This document shows, one piece after another, positions 7,706-17,246 of a stretch of 64,000 bases of DNA; positions within the stretch are counted from its first letter, which is position 1; each line of letters starts with the position of its first letter. Source of the DNA: an uncultured Muribaculum sp. GTDB lineage: Bacteria > Bacteroidota > Bacteroidia > Bacteroidales > Muribaculaceae. Made by a program: the position numbers and the translations under genes. Under the pieces are notes generated by a model. That model saw nothing but the letters and a program-made list of their open reading frames with translations, was not told the origin of the DNA and searched no databases. The stretch lies in assembly GCA_910589555.1 (NCBI GenBank), contig CAJUTE010000003.1:62001-126000 (forward strand). The letters are read 5' to 3'.

Positions 7706-9337
7706 ATGAAAAGTGAATTAATCGTAGACGTACAGCCCAACGAGGTTTCCATTGCCTTGACGGAAGATTCTCGGCTCGTATCTTTACAAAAAGAGTCGAG
7801 AAACATCTCCTACGCGGTTGGCGACATTTATTTGGCTAAAATCAAAAAATTGATGCCGGGTCTGAATGCCGCTTTCATGGACGTAGGCTATGACAAGGAC
7901 GCTTTTCTTCATTATCTCGATCTTGGTTCCCAATTTTCATCCTATTACCAGTTTGTCAAGCAAGCTCTTGCCGATCCGAAGAAAGTCCCGTCACTTTCTA
8001 AAATGAAGCTTCTGCCTGACATCAACAAACATGGCTCAGTGACCGATGTCCTTGAAAAAGACATGGTATTGATGGTACAGATCGCCAAAGAGCCTATATC
8101 CTCGAAAGGTCCGAGACTTACCACTGAAATCACATTCACCGGACGATATCTCGTCCTGATTCCATTCTCCGATAAGATCTCAATATCCCAAAAAATAAAG
8201 ACCACCGAGGAGAAATTGCGCCTACGTCAATTGGTCGACAGCATCCGTCCCAAAAATTTCGGAGTGATTGTCAGAACTTCGGCGGAAGGGAAAAGAGTCG
8301 CCGAGCTCAACCATGAACTGAAAACTCTGCTCAAATGCTGGGAAGATACGGTGGCAAAAGCTCAGACAGCCACTGTCCCCTCTTTGATTTTTGAAGAAGA
8401 GAGCCGCATCGTGAGCATGCTACGCGATGTGTTCAGCCCATCTTATGAGAGCATATACGTGAATGATGCCGAAACTTTTGGACAGATTTCCAAATATGTA
8501 TCGCTGATCGCTCCCGAAAGTGCCGAAATCGTAAAGCTCTACACTAAAGATGAGCCTATTTTTGACCATTTCAGCATAACCAAGCAGATAAAATCTTCGT
8601 TTGGGAAAACTGTATCTTTCAGGTCCGGAGCTTACATAATCATCGAACATACCGAAGCGCTCCACGTGATCGATGTCAACTCAGGCAACAGGTCAAAAGC
8701 GGCGTCCGACCAGGAGAGCAACGCTCTTGAGGTTAATCTGCGCGCTGCCGACGAAATCGCAAGGCAATTAAGGCTGCGCGACATGGGCGGAATAATAGTC
8801 ATCGACTTCATTGACATGAACAAGGCTGAGCACCGACAGGCGCTGTATGAACACATGAAAGAGGTCATGGCTAATGACCGGGCACGACACAACATTCTCC
8901 CGTTAAGCAAGTTCGGACTTATGCAGATCACACGCCAGCGTGTGCGTCCGGCTCTCGACATAATCACTACCGAGAAGTGTCCCTCATGTTATGGAAAAGG
9001 CGAAGTTCAACCCTCCCTCCTTTTCACCGACAAGCTTAAAGAAAAACTGGAATATCTGATCAATGATTTAAAAGTCAACGGTTTTATCATGTACGTGCAT
9101 CCTTTTGTCGATGCATACTTAAAGAAAGGGATTCTTTCCCTATACCGGAAATGGAAAATGGAGCTTGGTGGCAAATTCAAAATAGTGCCCGACCAATCGC
9201 TTGCTTACCTACAGTACAAAGTCATTGACAGCAACAAAAACGAAATTGATCTGGCTGAAGAAAAGGATCTCAGTTCATCATCAACAAAAAACAAGTCGAA
9301 AACCAAGATTCGCGACAATGAAGATCAGGATTCCTGA
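7706..9337 (+). CDS. rng: Ribonuclease E/G family endoribonuclease (RNase G-like)
   Basis: A 543-residue protein of RNase G size, without the long C-terminal degradosome scaffold of RNase E. The N terminus contains the embedded S1 domain (GDIYLAKIKKLMPGLNAAFMDVG). The catalytic core has the metal-binding Asp segments HVIDVNSG and IVIDFIDM, and C425/C428 form the zinc-link. It cleaves single-stranded RNA 5'-end-dependently, in rRNA maturation and mRNA decay. The C-terminal 25 residues are Ser/Lys-rich and disordered. A hairpin terminator follows 14 bp after the stop. Confidence 0.93.
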   Translation: MKSELIVDVQPNEVSIALTEDSRLVSLQKESRNISYAVGDIYLAKIKKLMPGLNAAFMDVGYDKDAFLHYLDLGSQFSSYYQFVKQALADPKKVPSLSKMKLLPDINKHGSVTDVLEKDMVLMVQIAKEPISSKGPRLTTEITFTGRYLVLIPFSDKISISQKIKTTEEKLRLRQLVDSIRPKNFGVIVRTSAEGKRVAELNHELKTLLKCWEDTVAKAQTATVPSLIFEEESRIVSMLRDVFSPSYESIYVNDAETFGQISKYVSLIAPESAEIVKLYTKDEPIFDHFSITKQIKSSFGKTVSFRSGAYIIIEHTEALHVIDVNSGNRSKAASDQESNALEVNLRAADEIARQLRLRDMGGIIVIDFIDMNKAEHRQALYEHMKEVMANDRARHNILPLSKFGLMQITRQRVRPALDIITTEKCPSCYGKGEVQPSLLFTDKLKEKLEYLINDLKVNGFIMYVHPFVDAYLKKGILSLYRKWKMELGGKFKIVPDQSLAYLQYKVIDSNKNEIDLAEEKDLSSSSTKNKSKTKIRDNEDQDS

Positions 9338-9350
9338 TCCCATCCCTAAT

Positions 9351-9385
9351 AAAAAGAGGCTGCGCAAAAGCGCAACCTCTTTTTT
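9351..9385 (+). terminator. Intrinsic terminator after RNase G gene
   Basis: AAAAAGAGG-c-TGCGC, AAAA loop, GCGCA-a-CCTCTTTTTT. A textbook terminator with a T-run. Confidence 0.9.
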
Positions 9386-9476
9386 CATTTCATGACTCGC
9401 AATCAAGCCCGCCTTTCACCGCACTTTGTGAATCAAATCATTTTGCTGTTCCACCACAACGAGCCTCCGTTATGAA

Positions 9477-9519
9477 AATATCCATAGTTCCCTACATGAC
9501 TGGACCATATATGGATATT
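9477..9519. repeat. 10-bp perfect inverted repeat in intergenic DNA
   Basis: AATATCCATA at 9477-9486 and TATGGATATT at 9510-9519, separated by 23 nt. It sits about 90 bp upstream of the cvpA/suf promoter. No T-run follows, so an operator or a decaying element is more likely than a terminator. Confidence 0.5.
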
Positions 9520-9608
9520 CAACATTTTTACCGAAGAATAATAAATTTTAGAGGGTGTTTAATGGCATTTCTCTATGCTAAGGCGCACCGCTATTAAATT
9601 TTAATTGT

Positions 9609-9616
9609 TAAATTTG
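9609..9616 (+). promoter_or_regulatory. Promoter -7 element for the cvpA-suf operon
   Basis: TAAATTTG, then CA and an A/T-rich leader of about 20 nt to the ATG at 9636. It is the only clear promoter before sufB, suggesting that the CvpA-like gene leads the suf transcript. Confidence 0.6.
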
Positions 9617-9635
9617 CACTTTAAAAACTATTTTA

Positions 9636-10142
9636 ATGGACTTGGATATCATACTTTGCGTCATTGCAGGAGGTGCTCTCATTTACGGGTTATACAAAGG
9701 CTTCATAGCCCAGCTTGCGTCCATTGGAGGCTTGGTGTTGGGCATCATTGCCTGCCGGCTGTTTCATCAGCAAGCCGGAGATTTAATGATGTCCCTGTTC
9801 CCCGGCACTTTCTCATCAACCGGGGTCGCTGTGGCTGTAGGATGCATAGTGCTATTCCTCGTTGTGTATTTTTTCATAAGCGCATTTGCGTGTCTGCTTA
9901 GAAAAATCACCCATGCCCTGTGTGCCGGATGGATTGACCGATTGCTGGGCGCGGCAGCAAGTGTGTTCAAGTGGTTATTATTATGTAGCATCATTTTAAA
10001 TATATGGCATTTCATTGCTCCTGACAGCTCCATCTTCTCATCATCTCACATCATGGAGGGGAAACTGTTTGATGCGGTAATGAAACTGGCACCTAAAATT
10101 TTCGGCATTGTGAGTGAGCAAATTACCATGCCTGATTGTTAA
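9636..10142 (+). CDS. CvpA family inner-membrane protein
   Basis: A 168-residue protein with four predicted membrane segments: ILCVIAGGALIYGLYKGF, IGGLVLGIIAC, VAVAVGCIVLFLVVYFFI and the stretch around WLLLCSIILNIWHFI. The opening D-hydrophobic-GLYKGF and the central IDRLLGA motif are characteristic of CvpA (colicin V production) proteins, whose exact role is unsettled and linked to envelope stress. It starts 19 nt after the promoter element and ends 21 bp before sufB, so it probably leads the suf operon. Confidence 0.85.
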   Translation: MDLDIILCVIAGGALIYGLYKGFIAQLASIGGLVLGIIACRLFHQQAGDLMMSLFPGTFSSTGVAVAVGCIVLFLVVYFFISAFACLLRKITHALCAGWIDRLLGAAASVFKWLLLCSIILNIWHFIAPDSSIFSSSHIMEGKLFDAVMKLAPKIFGIVSEQITMPDC

Positions 10143-10163
10143 ATGACTGAACAATGAAAGAAA

Positions 10164-11648
10164 ATGGATAAAGACGATAAAAATAAAGAAGAAAAGGATA
10201 AAAAGCAGAACACCGGCAAAATCGTAAACGATATAACCGGCGACAGCTACAAATACGGTTTTACGACCGACGTGGATACCGAAATCATCCCTGTTGGTCT
10301 AAACGAAGATGTTGTAAGGCTTATCTCTAAAAAGAAAAATGAGCCGGAATGGTTGCTCGAATTCCGACTTAAAGCCTATCGCCATTGGCTTACACTGAAA
10401 ATGCCGGAATGGGCTCACTTGAACATTCCGCCCATCGACTATCAGGCGATCAGCTACTATGCTGCGCCAAAGAAGAAAGAGGGTCCCAAGAGCCTTGACG
10501 AAGTGGATCCCGAACTGCTTGAAACATTTGACAAACTCGGCATCCCCCTCCAAGAGCAGAAAGCACTTGCAGGAATGGCTGTAGATGCAGTATTCGACTC
10601 AGTGTCGGTGAAGACCACCCACAAGGAAAAGCTTGCAGAACTCGGCATTATATTCTGCTCCATTTCTGAGGCGGTGAAAGACTATCCTGACCTCGTGAAA
10701 AAATATCTCGGGTCGGTAGTGAGCTATCGCGACAACTTTTTCGCAGCATTAAACTCAGCTGTATTTTCCGATGGATCTTTTGTCTATATCCCCAAAGGCG
10801 TGAGATGCCCTATGGAGCTGTCGACATATTTCCGAATAAACGCATCAGGAACGGGACAATTTGAACGCACACTTATTGTTGCCGACGACGAGGCTTACGT
10901 AAGTTATCTTGAAGGCTGCACGGCTCCAATGCGTGACGAGAACCAACTCCATGCGGCAATCGTGGAGATTGTGGTCGAAGAAAGAGCCGAGGTCAAATAT
11001 TCAACTGTCCAGAACTGGTATGCCGGCGACAAAGACGGCAAAGGCGGTGTCTACAATTTCGTCACAAAACGTGGTATATGCCGTGGCGACTATTCAAAGC
11101 TTTCCTGGACGCAAGTGGAGACAGGATCGGCAATCACATGGAAATACCCGAGTTGCATTCTGCAAGGCGACAACTCGGTGGGCGAATTCTATTCCGTGGC
11201 TGTCACACGCAACAAGCAACAAGCCGATACCGGAACCAAGATGATACACGTAGGGAAAAATTCACGTTCCACAATCGTGAGCAAAGGCATATCCTCAGGA
11301 CACAGCGAAAACTCCTATCGCGGAATGGTAAAGGTAATGCCTAATGCCGATGGATGCCGAAACTATACACAGTGCGACAGCCTGCTGTTGAGCTCCACAT
11401 GCGGCGCCCACACATTCCCCTATATCGACATAATGAACGACACGGCGATAGTGGAGCATGAGGCAACCACTTCAAAAATCAGCGAGGATCAGCTGTTCTA
11501 CTGCAACCAGCGCGGCATCCCCACTGAAGAGGCGGTGGGATTGATCGTAAACGGATATGCCAAAGAGGTGATGAACAAGCTGCCTATGGAATTTGCCGTA
11601 GAGGCGCAACGCTTGCTTCAGGTCACTCTTGAAGGATCTGTCGGATAA
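10164..11648 (+). CDS. sufB: Fe-S cluster assembly scaffold protein SufB
   Basis: A 494-residue SufB with the conserved SufBD beta-helix core: SDGSFVYIPKGVRCPMELSTYFRIN, then EGCTAP, SCILQGDNSVGEFYSVA and the C-terminal EDQLFYCNQRGI. It forms the SufBC2D complex on which Fe-S clusters are built in the cytosol. It is the first suf gene of a complete sufBCDS set (gaps 38, 2 and 24 bp), and the order B-C-D-S is the usual Bacteroidota one. No sufA, sufE or sufU is visible in the window. The N-terminal Lys/Asp/Glu-rich extension is poorly conserved. Confidence 0.97.
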   Translation: MDKDDKNKEEKDKKQNTGKIVNDITGDSYKYGFTTDVDTEIIPVGLNEDVVRLISKKKNEPEWLLEFRLKAYRHWLTLKMPEWAHLNIPPIDYQAISYYAAPKKKEGPKSLDEVDPELLETFDKLGIPLQEQKALAGMAVDAVFDSVSVKTTHKEKLAELGIIFCSISEAVKDYPDLVKKYLGSVVSYRDNFFAALNSAVFSDGSFVYIPKGVRCPMELSTYFRINASGTGQFERTLIVADDEAYVSYLEGCTAPMRDENQLHAAIVEIVVEERAEVKYSTVQNWYAGDKDGKGGVYNFVTKRGICRGDYSKLSWTQVETGSAITWKYPSCILQGDNSVGEFYSVAVTRNKQQADTGTKMIHVGKNSRSTIVSKGISSGHSENSYRGMVKVMPNADGCRNYTQCDSLLLSSTCGAHTFPYIDIMNDTAIVEHEATTSKISEDQLFYCNQRGIPTEEAVGLIVNGYAKEVMNKLPMEFAVEAQRLLQVTLEGSVG

Positions 11649-11686
11649 ATGTAACATAATTCCTGAATCAGAAAATAATATCATAA

Positions 11687-12457
11687 ATGAACAATATACT
11701 TTTAGACATAAAAGATCTTCACGCCAATGTTGAAGGTAAAGAGATACTCAAAGGAATAAACCTCCAGATACGCGAAGGTGAAGTACACGCAATAATGGGT
11801 CCTAACGGATCAGGAAAGTCTACCCTATCGATGGTGCTTGCAGGAGCGCCCAATTATGAAGTGACGAAAGGATCGGTGGATTTCCATGGAAAGGAATTGC
11901 TTGAGCTGTCGCCTGAAAACCGTAGCCATGAGGGGCTGTTCCTGTCATTCCAGTATCCGGTGGAAATACCCGGCGTGTCAATGGTCAACTTCATGCGTGC
12001 CGCTATAAATGAAAAGCGTAAATATTTCGAAGAGCCGCCGTTGTCAGCAAGCGACTTCCTTAAGATGATGCGTCAGAAGCGTGCTGTCGTGGAACTTGAC
12101 AACAAGCTCGCATCACGCTCAGTGAACGAAGGATTCTCAGGTGGTGAAAAGAAACGAAATGAGATATTCCAGATGGCTGTTCTTGAACCCAAATTGTCCA
12201 TCCTTGACGAAACCGATTCCGGTCTTGATATCGACGCATTGAGAATCGTTGCCGGAGGTGTCAACAAACTCAAGACCGACAAAAACGCCACTATCGTGAT
12301 CACACACTATCAGCGACTCCTTGACTACATAAAGCCTGACTTTGTCCATGTGCTCTATAAAGGACGCATCGTGAAAACCGGAGGTCCCGAACTTGCGCTT
12401 GAACTCGAAGAGAAGGGTTATGACTGGATTAAACAAACAATTGATTCGGAGGAATAA
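11687..12457 (+). CDS. sufC: Fe-S cluster assembly ATPase SufC
   Basis: A 256-residue ABC-type ATPase. Walker A is GPNGSGKST at residues 38-46. The ABC signature is FSGGEKKRNEI, Walker B runs into LSILDETDSGLDID, and the H-loop is ITHYQRLL. SufC is soluble, pairs with SufB and SufD, and drives conformational change of the scaffold by ATP hydrolysis. The SufC-specific FSGGEKKR and LDETDSGLD segments separate it from transporter ATPases. sufD starts 2 bp after its stop, so translation is likely coupled. Confidence 0.97.
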   Translation: MNNILLDIKDLHANVEGKEILKGINLQIREGEVHAIMGPNGSGKSTLSMVLAGAPNYEVTKGSVDFHGKELLELSPENRSHEGLFLSFQYPVEIPGVSMVNFMRAAINEKRKYFEEPPLSASDFLKMMRQKRAVVELDNKLASRSVNEGFSGGEKKRNEIFQMAVLEPKLSILDETDSGLDIDALRIVAGGVNKLKTDKNATIVITHYQRLLDYIKPDFVHVLYKGRIVKTGGPELALELEEKGYDWIKQTIDSEE

Positions 12458-12459
12458 AA

Positions 12460-13812
12460 ATGGGGGCGATAAAACAGTACATTGACCTTTATATCGACCA
12501 AAAATCGGTGATTGACGCCAATTCCACAGGAGCCATGAACTCCATGAGGGATAAGGCTCTTGCCGCTCTTGAAGGGAAAGAATTACCCGACAAAAGCGTG
12601 GAAGGCTTCGAAAAGACATCCATCGACGACATGATGGCTCCGGATTACGGCATAAACATCCAAAGAATAAATATTCCTGCCGATGTGGCAAGTTCATTCC
12701 ATTGCGGAGTCCCGAATCTGAGCACCATGCTCGGAGTGGTCGTAAACGACGAATTTCATCCGGTGGATTCTTTACAAAAGCGTCTGCCCGAAGGATGTGT
12801 ATTCACATCCATGAAAAATGCCGACAATGTGTGTCCCGGTCTTTTGCAGAAATATTACGGAACTATCGCCGACTTGGAACAACCGGGGGTGGCATTGAAC
12901 ACTCTGCTCTCTCAGAACGGCGTGGTGCTATACATCCCCAAAGGAATGAAAATCGACAAGCCGCTTCAATTGGTCAACATTTTCAATTCCCCTGTCCCCA
13001 CCATGGCGTTTCGCCGTCTGCTTATAGTCCTCGATGATGATGCGTCGGCTCAGATATTGCTCTGCGACCACACCCAGAAATGCAACAATGCTTATCAATC
13101 ATCGCAGGTGATTGAGATAGCCCTTGGCGAAAACGCAAGCTTGGACCTGTGTGACATCGAGGAGTCATCCGACAAGACCTCACGTTATTCTCAGTTGTTC
13201 GCAGTGCAGCATCAACGCTCAAGATTGGCGCTCAACGGCACAACTCTGCTTTGCGGCACAACACGCAACGAATACAACGTGAAAGTCGAAGGTCACGAAT
13301 GCGAGACTCTGATTGCCGGAATGGCTATCGCATCAAAAAAGCAGCACATCGACAACAATACCCTTGTGACACATTTAGGCACTCACTGCCATTCACGTCA
13401 GCTGTTCAAATATGTGATTGACGAAGAAGCGTCAGGAGCTTTTGAGGGAACAATTTTCGTTGATGAGAAAGCCAAGTTTACCGAAGCATATCAGAATGAC
13501 AAGAATCTTCTCGCATCGGGCACTGCAAAAATGCACTGCAAACCACAGCTCCTCATATATTGCGACGACGTGAAGTGCAGCCACGGAGCTTCAACGGGAC
13601 AACTCGACATGAACGCCCTGTTCTACATGAGATCGCGAGGAATCGACGAGAAACTTGCACGCACAATGCTTATGCAAGCGTTCATGTCGGACGTGATCGA
13701 CACGGTAAGTATGCCGGGATTGAAGGAAAGACTTCATCTACTTGTGGAAAAACGCTTCGAAAATAAAGATTTATCTTGCGGTTCGTGCAATATTAACTGC
13801 AAGGAATCATAA
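12460..13812 (+). CDS. sufD: Fe-S cluster assembly protein SufD
   Basis: A 450-residue SufBD-family protein, paralogue of SufB. The middle is the beta-helix core (VVLYIPKGMKIDKPLQLVNIF). The C-terminal half contains GAFEGTIFVDEKAKFTEAYQ, then LLIYCDDVKCSHGASTGQLD and FYMRSRGI, which are diagnostic for SufD. It partners SufB in the SufBC2D scaffold and is thought to aid iron acquisition. The C terminus carries a CGSC-x3-C cluster of unknown relevance. It lies between sufC (2 bp) and sufS (24 bp). Confidence 0.95.
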   Translation: MGAIKQYIDLYIDQKSVIDANSTGAMNSMRDKALAALEGKELPDKSVEGFEKTSIDDMMAPDYGINIQRINIPADVASSFHCGVPNLSTMLGVVVNDEFHPVDSLQKRLPEGCVFTSMKNADNVCPGLLQKYYGTIADLEQPGVALNTLLSQNGVVLYIPKGMKIDKPLQLVNIFNSPVPTMAFRRLLIVLDDDASAQILLCDHTQKCNNAYQSSQVIEIALGENASLDLCDIEESSDKTSRYSQLFAVQHQRSRLALNGTTLLCGTTRNEYNVKVEGHECETLIAGMAIASKKQHIDNNTLVTHLGTHCHSRQLFKYVIDEEASGAFEGTIFVDEKAKFTEAYQNDKNLLASGTAKMHCKPQLLIYCDDVKCSHGASTGQLDMNALFYMRSRGIDEKLARTMLMQAFMSDVIDTVSMPGLKERLHLLVEKRFENKDLSCGSCNINCKES

Positions 13813-13836
13813 CTTACGAAGCTAAACAACAGCTTT

Positions 13837-15060
13837 ATGACAGAAAATTACGACCTACAGAAATTGCGTGAGGATTTCCCATCGTTAAAGCGCGAGATAT
13901 ATGGGAAACCGCTCGTGTACCTTGACAATACCGCGACATCACAGACTCCGAAATGTGTGGTGGACGACATCGTCAGCGCCTACTACAACTCAAAGGCAAA
14001 CGTGCATCGCGGCGTGCACACCCTCTCGCAGGAAATGACCGACTTGCAAGAGCGCGCCCGCCGTAGAGTCAAGGAATACATCAACGCATCGTCCATTGAA
14101 GAGATAATTTTCACACGAGGCACAACCGAATCAATAAATCTCGTGGCATCATCTTTCGGCGAACTGCTAAAGGAGGGCGACGAAATAATAGTGAGCGTCA
14201 TGGAGCATCATTCCAATATAGTTCCATGGCAATTGCTCGGGCAACGAAAAGGAATAACATTGAAAGTCATTCCCATGAATGACGAGGGAGTCCTTGACAT
14301 GGATGCATATCGAAAGTTGTTCAACGAGCATACGGCATTCGTCTCTTGCACCCATGTGAGCAATGTGCTCGGCACAATAAATCCGGTCAAAGAGATCGTA
14401 GCCGAAGCCCATCGCCACGGCGTCCCGGTTCTTATCGACGGAGCGCAGGCAATAGCCCATCAGAAAGTCGATGTCGTTGACATCGACTGCGATTTCTACG
14501 CCTTCTCATCCCATAAGATGTATGGTCCCACAGGCATCGGAGTCCTATATGGTAAAAAAGAATGGCTTGAGAAAATGCCACCCTATCAAGGCGGCGGTGA
14601 AATGATAGGCAACGTCAGCTTTTCAGGCACCACATTTGCCGAGCTGCCATTCAAGTTTGAAGCGGGCACACCTGACTTTATCGGCATAGCCGCTCTGCAT
14701 ACGGCAATAGATTACATCGCCTCAATAGGTATTGATGCTATCGCGTCGCATGAGCACGAACTGCTTGAGTACACCACTCGCCGCATGATGGAGATTCCGG
14801 GGATGAGAATTTTCGGCACCGCCCCTGAAAAGGATGCTATTATATCATTCCTTATAGGCAACAGCCACCATTTCGACACCGGAGTGCTGCTGGACAAACT
14901 TGGCATTGAAGTGCGCACCGGACACCATTGCGCCGAACCTCTCATGCATCGTCTGGGTGTAGAAGGAGTCGTGAGGGCATCATTCGCTCTTTATAACACT
15001 AAAGAGGAATGCGACCGCTTTATCGACGCGCTTAAACGAGTTGCCGCGATATTGGAATAG
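13837..15060 (+). CDS. sufS: Cysteine desulfurase SufS (class II, PLP)
   Basis: A 407-residue aminotransferase class V enzyme. The PLP Schiff-base lysine is K227 in SSHKMYGPTG. The catalytic persulfide cysteine is C365 in RTGHHCAEPLM, and the short loop around it is typical of SufS rather than IscS. It takes sulfur from cysteine as a persulfide for transfer to SufBCD. It is the last gene of the suf operon. Its stop is 1 bp from the stop of the convergent DUF486 gene, and I see no terminator hairpin between them. Confidence 0.96.
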   Translation: MTENYDLQKLREDFPSLKREIYGKPLVYLDNTATSQTPKCVVDDIVSAYYNSKANVHRGVHTLSQEMTDLQERARRRVKEYINASSIEEIIFTRGTTESINLVASSFGELLKEGDEIIVSVMEHHSNIVPWQLLGQRKGITLKVIPMNDEGVLDMDAYRKLFNEHTAFVSCTHVSNVLGTINPVKEIVAEAHRHGVPVLIDGAQAIAHQKVDVVDIDCDFYAFSSHKMYGPTGIGVLYGKKEWLEKMPPYQGGGEMIGNVSFSGTTFAELPFKFEAGTPDFIGIAALHTAIDYIASIGIDAIASHEHELLEYTTRRMMEIPGMRIFGTAPEKDAIISFLIGNSHHFDTGVLLDKLGIEVRTGHHCAEPLMHRLGVEGVVRASFALYNTKEECDRFIDALKRVAAILE

Positions 15061-15061
15061 T

Positions 15062-15433
15062 CTATTTCATAAACACGAAATAGACAGCCAGTATCAGGCA
15101 CACAAATGCCGCAAGGTGGTTCCAATGAAGCGGCTCTCCTTTAAAGAACACTACTGTAAACAGCGTAAACACAATAAGGGTGATGACTTCTTGCATCACC
15201 TTTAATTGCATAAGGGAGAACGGACCGCCATTACCGGAAAATCCTATTCTGTTTGCCGGGACTTGACAGCAATATTCCAGGAGCGCTATGCCCCATGAAA
15301 TCAATATGACGACAATCAATGGAGTCGCAGGTGTGATTAATTTCACATCCTGCAATTTCAAATGTCCGTACCACGCGAAGGTCATAAATATATTTGATAT
15401 GACCAACAGTCCTATAGTCATCCACACATTCAT
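15062..15433 (-). CDS. DMT family (DUF486) small membrane protein
   Basis: A 123-residue protein with four hydrophobic helices. MTIGLLVISNIFMTFAWYGH opens, the middle VIILISWGIALLEYCCQVPANRIG is the DUF486 signature, and LAAFVCLILAVYFVFMK closes. These small transporter-like proteins belong to the drug/metabolite-transporter clan, and no substrate is known. It is the last gene of the folD-capA-LTA-synthase-like unit, 19 bp after the previous stop. Confidence 0.85.
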   Translation of the reverse strand: MNVWMTIGLLVISNIFMTFAWYGHLKLQDVKLITPATPLIVVILISWGIALLEYCCQVPANRIGFSGNGGPFSLMQLKVMQEVITLIVFTLFTVVFFKGEPLHWNHLAAFVCLILAVYFVFMK

Positions 15434-15452
15434 AACGGTAACATCAAGTTAA

Positions 15453-17234
15453 CTAACGTCCGAAATAATCTTTCGCAATAATTTTATCACTTATCTTACG
15501 AGCATTGGCTATGTTATCCATCACATCCTTGTCGACTCCGGTCGTATCACCGGTAACATAGTTGGTCATGGATGATATCGCGTATGCCGGTTTGTTGAGG
15601 TCCAGAATACTCTGCCCCATTCCCTTCCACTCATAATTATCCAGCCCCATAAGCTGAAGGAGCGTGGGATACATATCGACCTGTCCCATTACCCGGTCAT
15701 GTCGACCAGCCACCGGAGAGTTAAGAACGATGAAAGGCGTAAACTGATTCGCATCGATTATGCCTGCCATGCGTTCATCTTTCAACAGTTCATTCCGGTT
15801 AGCTGCAAGCCCTTCATGATCGCCGGTTATGACGATGAGTGTGCTGTCGTAATCAGATCGCGATTTCAGATATTCAATCAATGGTTTCAGCGATTCATCA
15901 GTATAATGTGCCATCGTCATATAGTTGGCTGCCTTCTCCTGCCAGGATTGAGGAACCGTGAATTCCGGATCCTTAAGTTTGTCAGGCAACACGAATGGAT
16001 TATGCCCGGAATAAGTCACCCATTGAATGAAAGCCGGCTCGCCTTCCTTCCATATTTCACCGTTTTTAAGTTTCTCGACGCTTTGACGCAAGAATGATCC
16101 ATCGCTTAGTTTCGCCGGATTACCCACCAATTCATCATTATGCCAAGAACTTCTATGGAGCAGGGTGTCGATACCGAAAGCTTTCCCTATCACCTCCTGA
16201 TTCCACACAATCGGCTTATCGCAAGTAAGGATATAGGCACGTGTGTCGTGATTCCTCTCTTTCATCGCTTTGGTCAAAGTTTTGTAGGTAGAGTGAGGAT
16301 ATTTCATGCTGTACACGCTCTGCATCATCGGAAGCATTCCGGCATTCAAAAGCAATTGGCAGTCGATTGAACGTCCCGCAGCCACCTGGGTCAACACATG
16401 AGGGGCATACAGAGTGGTGCTGTCGGCTATGAGCGAGTTAAGAAACGGGGTGATTGGAACGCCGTCGACATCACGTTGAAGTACCCAGCTTTCCAATGAT
16501 TCACATAATATTATTACCAGATTCTTACGTCCGGGTATGGAATCAGGCAATGCTGTAAATGGACGCATCCTCTCCTTCTCGCTGATCCACTCTTCAATTT
16601 CCGACACATCCTCAGGAGTGAGCATTGCCGAATTGGTCTGAGTTCCTTGATAAATAAGATTTCCGAACACGGTGTACACCGGGACAACACACGTGGAATA
16701 GTAGCATGATTCCTCCATCGCGCTTATCTGCGGCTTATATCCTCCTCCTGGAAGAGAAAGGAGCCATGACACAACACCGGCTACGGCAGTAAACAAGGCA
16801 TAGACCCCGGCTACGTGTTTAGTAATTTTTTTCATCGGAGCGCGGAATGCAATCCAGAGGGCGGCTATCGTGACCACCGGCAATGTAATGTCGCTCAATC
16901 TCATTGAATCCCATACGCTTGCCGTGAAATCTTTAAGATTACCGGCAAGGAAATAGCTATCGGCAGGGATAGCCGTAAAATATGTGCGGCAATACATGAG
17001 ATTTGCCTCAAGCAGAATGTCAAGAAGGAGCATTATCACTCCTTGAATCCACACTTTGCGAAACAGCAAATAAGGCAACGTCAGTAAAAATGACGCAAAT
17101 ATAGCGTTGACATATAAAGCCGGATTGCTCATGCCTCGGAATGTGGTTCCAAGGCTCCACAATACATCAAACGTCATGAAAATGGCAAAACATCCGGCAA
17201 CCAGAATCCAGATTCGATCAAATTTTTTATTCAT
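15453..17234 (-). CDS. LTA synthase family alkaline-phosphatase-fold membrane enzyme
   Basis: A 593-residue protein. The N-terminal ~190 residues hold about five membrane helices. The rest is a periplasmic sulfatase/alkaline-phosphatase fold: NLVIILCESLESW (first metal site), PITPFLNSLIADST, TLIVITGDHEGLAANR (Asp/His metal site) and FIVLNSP. The family transfers phosphoglycerol or phosphoethanolamine from lipids to envelope polymers. Lipoteichoic acid is not expected in Bacteroidota, so the acceptor here is unknown, perhaps a lipid A or glycan modification. It lies in a tight operon: 12 bp after capA-like and 19 bp before the DUF486 gene. Confidence 0.85.
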   Translation of the reverse strand: MNKKFDRIWILVAGCFAIFMTFDVLWSLGTTFRGMSNPALYVNAIFASFLLTLPYLLFRKVWIQGVIMLLLDILLEANLMYCRTYFTAIPADSYFLAGNLKDFTASVWDSMRLSDITLPVVTIAALWIAFRAPMKKITKHVAGVYALFTAVAGVVSWLLSLPGGGYKPQISAMEESCYYSTCVVPVYTVFGNLIYQGTQTNSAMLTPEDVSEIEEWISEKERMRPFTALPDSIPGRKNLVIILCESLESWVLQRDVDGVPITPFLNSLIADSTTLYAPHVLTQVAAGRSIDCQLLLNAGMLPMMQSVYSMKYPHSTYKTLTKAMKERNHDTRAYILTCDKPIVWNQEVIGKAFGIDTLLHRSSWHNDELVGNPAKLSDGSFLRQSVEKLKNGEIWKEGEPAFIQWVTYSGHNPFVLPDKLKDPEFTVPQSWQEKAANYMTMAHYTDESLKPLIEYLKSRSDYDSTLIVITGDHEGLAANRNELLKDERMAGIIDANQFTPFIVLNSPVAGRHDRVMGQVDMYPTLLQLMGLDNYEWKGMGQSILDLNKPAYAISSMTNYVTGDTTGVDKDVMDNIANARKISDKIIAKDYFGR

Positions 17235-17246
17235 TCATTTAAACGG

